In this document: positions 61,979-64,000 of the stretch, piece after piece | Numbering within the stretch: position 1 is the stretch's first letter | Layout of the letters: each line of letters opens with the position of its first letter | Assembly (NCBI GenBank): GCA_963708735.1 | Contig: CAVPTW010000024.1 | Span: 62,001-126,000, forward strand | Reading direction: 5' to 3' | Source of the DNA: JAGPUQ01 sp963708735 | GTDB lineage: Bacteria > Pseudomonadota > Gammaproteobacteria > Pseudomonadales > Porticoccaceae | DNA length: 64,000 nt | Notes under the pieces: generated by a model | Databases searched by the model: none | What the model was told of the DNA's origin: nothing | The model's input: only the letters and a program-made list of their open reading frames with translations | Program-made: the position numbers and the translations under genes

Positions 61979-62567
61979 GGGTCACCAGGGCGCTGATTTC
62001 TTGAGCCATCCAGGTCGGCAGACGCGCCCGTGCCGACGCGACTTCCTTCAGCTCGGACGGCGGCAGCTTGGTGCGCAGCTTCCGGATCGCTTCGCCGGCT
62101 TTTTCCGGGCCCAGCCAGGCCAGTGCCCGCACTACTTCGCCGGCGGCCCGCCCAGGAAAGATCAGTTGCCAAATCGGCGCGTGCCGGAACTCGACCATCT
62201 GTGCGCCCAATTTCAAGCGGCGGCTGGGGCCGGACGTGAGATAGACCGCCCGCATCGGCACCTGCGTGGTCAGGCCCAGCGCGTTGGCGGCGGCGGCACC
62301 GTGCGACACGATGGTTTCCCCGCGCTGGTTCGCAAGGCCCTCGACCATCTTGACGGCCGATGGCGCACGGGTACCAAAGCGGCTCTCGACGGGCAGGACA
62401 TAGATACCGCGACCCGCGCGCAGCAGGGCGCCGCGCTGCATCAGGCGGGACAACACTTGATCTACGGCTGCGCGACTGCCCAGGTGCAAGAGTTCTTTGG
62501 CGACCAAAGGGGTGCCCTCCGGCAATCCGGCGGCGTGCTCCAGCACTTGTTTGGCGAGGGTCTGCAT
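61971..62567 (-). CDS. AbiEi-type antitoxin (winged-helix, DUF6088-like)
   Basis: 198 aa, with AGGAG 8 nt before the ATG. N-terminal winged-helix region (PLVAKELLHLGSRAAVDQVLSRLMQRGALLRAGRGIYVLP), then an antitoxin C-terminal domain (SHGAAAANALGLTTQVPMRAVYLTSGPSRRL, REF-type basic). AbiEi proteins bind their own promoter and prevent the toxin from acting. The gene overlaps abiEii by 8 nt. A sigma70-like promoter lies 24-52 bp upstream on the minus strand. Confidence 0.88.
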   Translation of the reverse strand: MQTLAKQVLEHAAGLPEGTPLVAKELLHLGSRAAVDQVLSRLMQRGALLRAGRGIYVLPVESRFGTRAPSAVKMVEGLANQRGETIVSHGAAAANALGLTTQVPMRAVYLTSGPSRRLKLGAQMVEFRHAPIWQLIFPGRAAGEVVRALAWLGPEKAGEAIRKLRTKLPPSELKEVASARARLPTWMAQEISALVTHG

Positions 62568-62590
62568 GGCGATATCTCCTGACTGGTAGA

Positions 62591-62619
62591 ATTATGAGGC
62601 TACTTCTGACACTTTGCAA
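62591..62619 (-). promoter_or_regulatory. Sigma70-like promoter for the AbiE operon
   Basis: On the minus strand, TTGCAA (62614-62619) is the -35 (4/6) and CATAAT (62591-62596) the -10 (5/6), 17-bp spacer, reading toward abiEi (ATG 62567). AbiEi-type antitoxins repress their own promoters, so operator sites may overlap it. Confidence 0.55.
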
Positions 62620-62692
62620 GTACCACGTATCAAGGCTCGCGCGGGGCAGAGTCGACCAAGCGGTATTACGACCTCGATGTTGGCGAAAAAGA

Positions 62693-62752
62693 TTGACGAA
62701 TCTAAAAAATTGCACGAAAATTCAGTTGACGAATTTAAAAAGGTGCACAAAA
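62693..62752. repeat. Two 27-28-bp imperfect direct repeats before the unknown gene
   Basis: A unit beginning TTGACGAATCTAAAAA (62693-62720) is repeated as TTGACGAATTTAAAAA (62726-62752), period 33 bp. It is AT-rich and lies between the AbiE promoter and the start of the unknown protein, so it may be an operator for either transcription unit. Confidence 0.65.
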
Positions 62753-63351
62753 TGACTCTGCCGCCGCCCGCCAGCTTCAATCCCGAGCTTTCCTCTGATC
62801 GCCTGCAGACCGTGTCTCAATGGTTGCTGGACGAGCTTTATGCGACCGAAGATGATCTGTCCCGTCCGACCGATAACGGCTATACCCGAGGTTGCACAAC
62901 CTTCGGGAGACAGAGAAACCGGATCATTGCGGAAGTGCTATCGGCAAGGCACGCGTGGCTCGGCTTGCCGAACAGCAACAACGATCTGGTTTTCACCATT
63001 GGCGGGGTGCCCTGCCGGTTCAGTAACGACGATCCGTCGAACCCGTCGAAAGACGCGGTCCTGACAGTCAATCGCTACCAGATGGACTTCCTGGAATTCG
63101 CAACCGATAGCGAGCCCGCCCGCTTCTGCTTCATCATCGATCGAGGCCATGACGGCGCTGCCGAACCTCGGGTCGAGTTTCTCGGCTTTACGCCCAGCGG
63201 CGTGATCGCCTGCCGTTGGGTGTCGAATGCCGTGCGTATCTTGCGAGTGGAAGGTCAGCAGACCTTGCCGCAACCCGTCGACGTGGCGAAGCCCCAGGTG
63301 GCGCCGAAGCGGCGCGACGAAGGCGATGCCGCCTCCGAAGCAGTGCGATGA
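62752..63351 (+). CDS. Uncharacterised protein encoded upstream of an XRE regulator
   Basis: 199 aa from the ATG at 62752, chosen because AGGTG sits 6 nt before it; in-frame ATGs upstream at 62677 and a start at 62614 would add a tail made of the direct repeats. No signal peptide or TM. The chain has a helical N-terminus (LSSDRLQTVSQWLLDELYATEDDL), a middle with RGCTTFGRQRNRIIAEVL, and a beta-rich C-terminal part with RFCFIIDRGHDGAAEPRVEFLGFTP. I recognise no family. The stop overlaps the next gene's ATG by 4 nt, so the two are probably translated together. Confidence 0.72.
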   Translation: MTLPPPASFNPELSSDRLQTVSQWLLDELYATEDDLSRPTDNGYTRGCTTFGRQRNRIIAEVLSARHAWLGLPNSNNDLVFTIGGVPCRFSNDDPSNPSKDAVLTVNRYQMDFLEFATDSEPARFCFIIDRGHDGAAEPRVEFLGFTPSGVIACRWVSNAVRILRVEGQQTLPQPVDVAKPQVAPKRRDEGDAASEAVR

Positions 63352-63665
63352 GCGACTTCGTTGGAACCAACCTTCGGCTCATCCGCCTCTTCCACGACCT
63401 GTCGCTCACAGAGTTGGGGGAGCGGGTCGGGGTGTCGAAGCAGTTCCTCAGTCGTGTGGAAACCGGCGCCGAATCAGTTGCCGCTCCGCTTGAGAATTCG
63501 CTTGCCGAAGAACTGGATGTCCTGCCGGAGTTTTTCATCACCTCGATGAATCGATTGGATGAGCAGTGCATTCCGTCGGCAGCGACGAAAGGTGGTGGCG
63601 AAGTCGCGCGCGGAGGGAAATGCTCAAGCGCGGGGTGTGCGGATGAGCATGTGAACGCGCGCTAA
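63348..63665 (+). CDS. XRE-family HTH regulator, apparently truncated by frame errors
   Basis: 105 aa in the open frame. N-terminal helix-turn-helix of Cro/CI type (RLIRLFHDLSLTELGERVGVSKQFLSRVETG) followed by ENSLAEELDVLPEFF, a combination common in XRE-ImmA/IrrE regulators. From about 63550 the frame loses similarity; pieces such as RRQRR, EMLKR and DEHVN can be read in different frames, which I take as several 1-2-nt indels in a longer gene. Its relation to the preceding unknown protein is likely regulatory. Confidence 0.65.
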   Translation: MSDFVGTNLRLIRLFHDLSLTELGERVGVSKQFLSRVETGAESVAAPLENSLAEELDVLPEFFITSMNRLDEQCIPSAATKGGGEVARGGKCSSAGCADEHVNAR

Positions 63666-64000
63666 AGGGGCGAGGGATCGGGGTCTTGAGACGATGAGCG
63701 CGCGGAAAAATTCGTCGCTCTTCGATCTCGGTCGGGTGAGAAGAGGAGGAAACGGGGGATGAAGGGCCGGGGAGAAATGATGCGGGGAAAGGGCGAGGCG
63801 AACAGGGGAGGGAGGGGAGAGAAGGAGCGCACATGGGTGAGGAGATGCGAGCACACAAGTGAGGGTTCGAGGGCAGAGTGAGGAATGGAGGAAGGGAGGT
63901 TAACGGGGGGAATGAGGGGGGTAAGGGGATATTGGGGAGGGTTTGGATGAGAGCAACATGACAATGAGGGAGGGGCAGAGAGAAGAATATAAATGAAGAG
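63666..64000. other. Purine-rich low-complexity end of the window
   Basis: 335 bp where the plus strand is strongly enriched in G and A with GGGG/GAGG runs. ORFs in it have compositions unlike any gene in the window. I read it as unreliable sequence or non-genic; no feature is supported. Confidence 0.5.

Noticed and set aside
63216..63347. Upstream extension of the XRE protein
   Set aside because: The ATG at 63348 overlaps the previous stop and begins the HTH; the extension is an out-of-frame shadow of the preceding gene.

Overview
The window reads as a high-GC (roughly 60-67 %) chromosomal segment of a gammaproteobacterium. The gene orders support this. psd-rsgA stands divergent from orn. 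nudF-yqiB-cpdA-yqiA-parE stands divergent from tolC as in E. coli, here with parC directly after parE. An LPS-core block runs glnE-ilvE-waaF-waaG-waaP-kinase-kinase-carbamoyltransferase in the order I know from Pseudomonas. xseA stands divergent from guaB-guaA. I cannot name a genus from the sequence alone.

Layout. 1-6.4 kb: a degenerate HD-GYP protein, psd, rsgA, orn, an acyl-CoA dehydrogenase and a peroxiredoxin. 6.4-14.8 kb: topoisomerase IV (parC with an N-terminal frameshift, parE), the esterase yqiA, cpdA, yqiB, nudF, and divergent tolC. 14.8-31.6 kb: LPS core and lipid A-Kdo genes, namely waaA, an FAD oxidoreductase/aldo-keto reductase pair, an O-antigen ligase-like protein, hldE, waaC, several small kinase-like proteins, a GT2, a carbamoyltransferase, waaP, waaG, waaF, then ilvE. 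31.7-36.4 kb: glnE and a solitary GspE/PilB-type ATPase. 36.6-43.4 kb: an SDR and an osmoregulated periplasmic glucan locus (Tat-exported opgD divergent from opgG-small ORF-opgH). 43.5-49.4 kb: a metabolic cluster (two sister SDRs, hspQ, a CoA transferase/racemase, an amidohydrolase, a luciferase-like monooxygenase). 49.5-55.8 kb: recG, then small envelope proteins (a 2-TM channel-like protein, a lipoprotein, a periplasmic protein with three CX10C repeats) and a secreted M3 peptidase. 55.9-60.5 kb: xseA and guaB-guaA.

From 60.5 kb, directly after the guaA 3' end, the character changes. There is an AT-rich intergenic stretch with repeated GGTAA/TTACC motifs, then an AbiE-type toxin-antitoxin pair, an unrecognised gene overlapping an XRE regulator, and finally about 450 bp that looks corrupted or non-genic (broken frames, then purine-rich low complexity). 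I read this as the start of an accessory island at guaA running into a poor-quality contig end. No integrase, tRNA, rRNA, complete IS element or CRISPR array was seen.

The main biological themes are envelope construction (LPS core assembly, phosphorylation and carbamoylation, periplasmic glucans, phosphatidylethanolamine, TolC) and housekeeping nucleotide/DNA functions. Several short tandem repeats (14-16 bp units) and two reading-frame breaks (parC N-terminus, two-domain kinase C-terminus) are the most checkable anomalies. The best candidates for something less described are the CX10C-repeat protein with its lipoprotein neighbour, the 2-TM protein with a non-canonical pore loop, the long hairpin in the orn leader, and the unknown gene paired with the XRE regulator beside AbiE.
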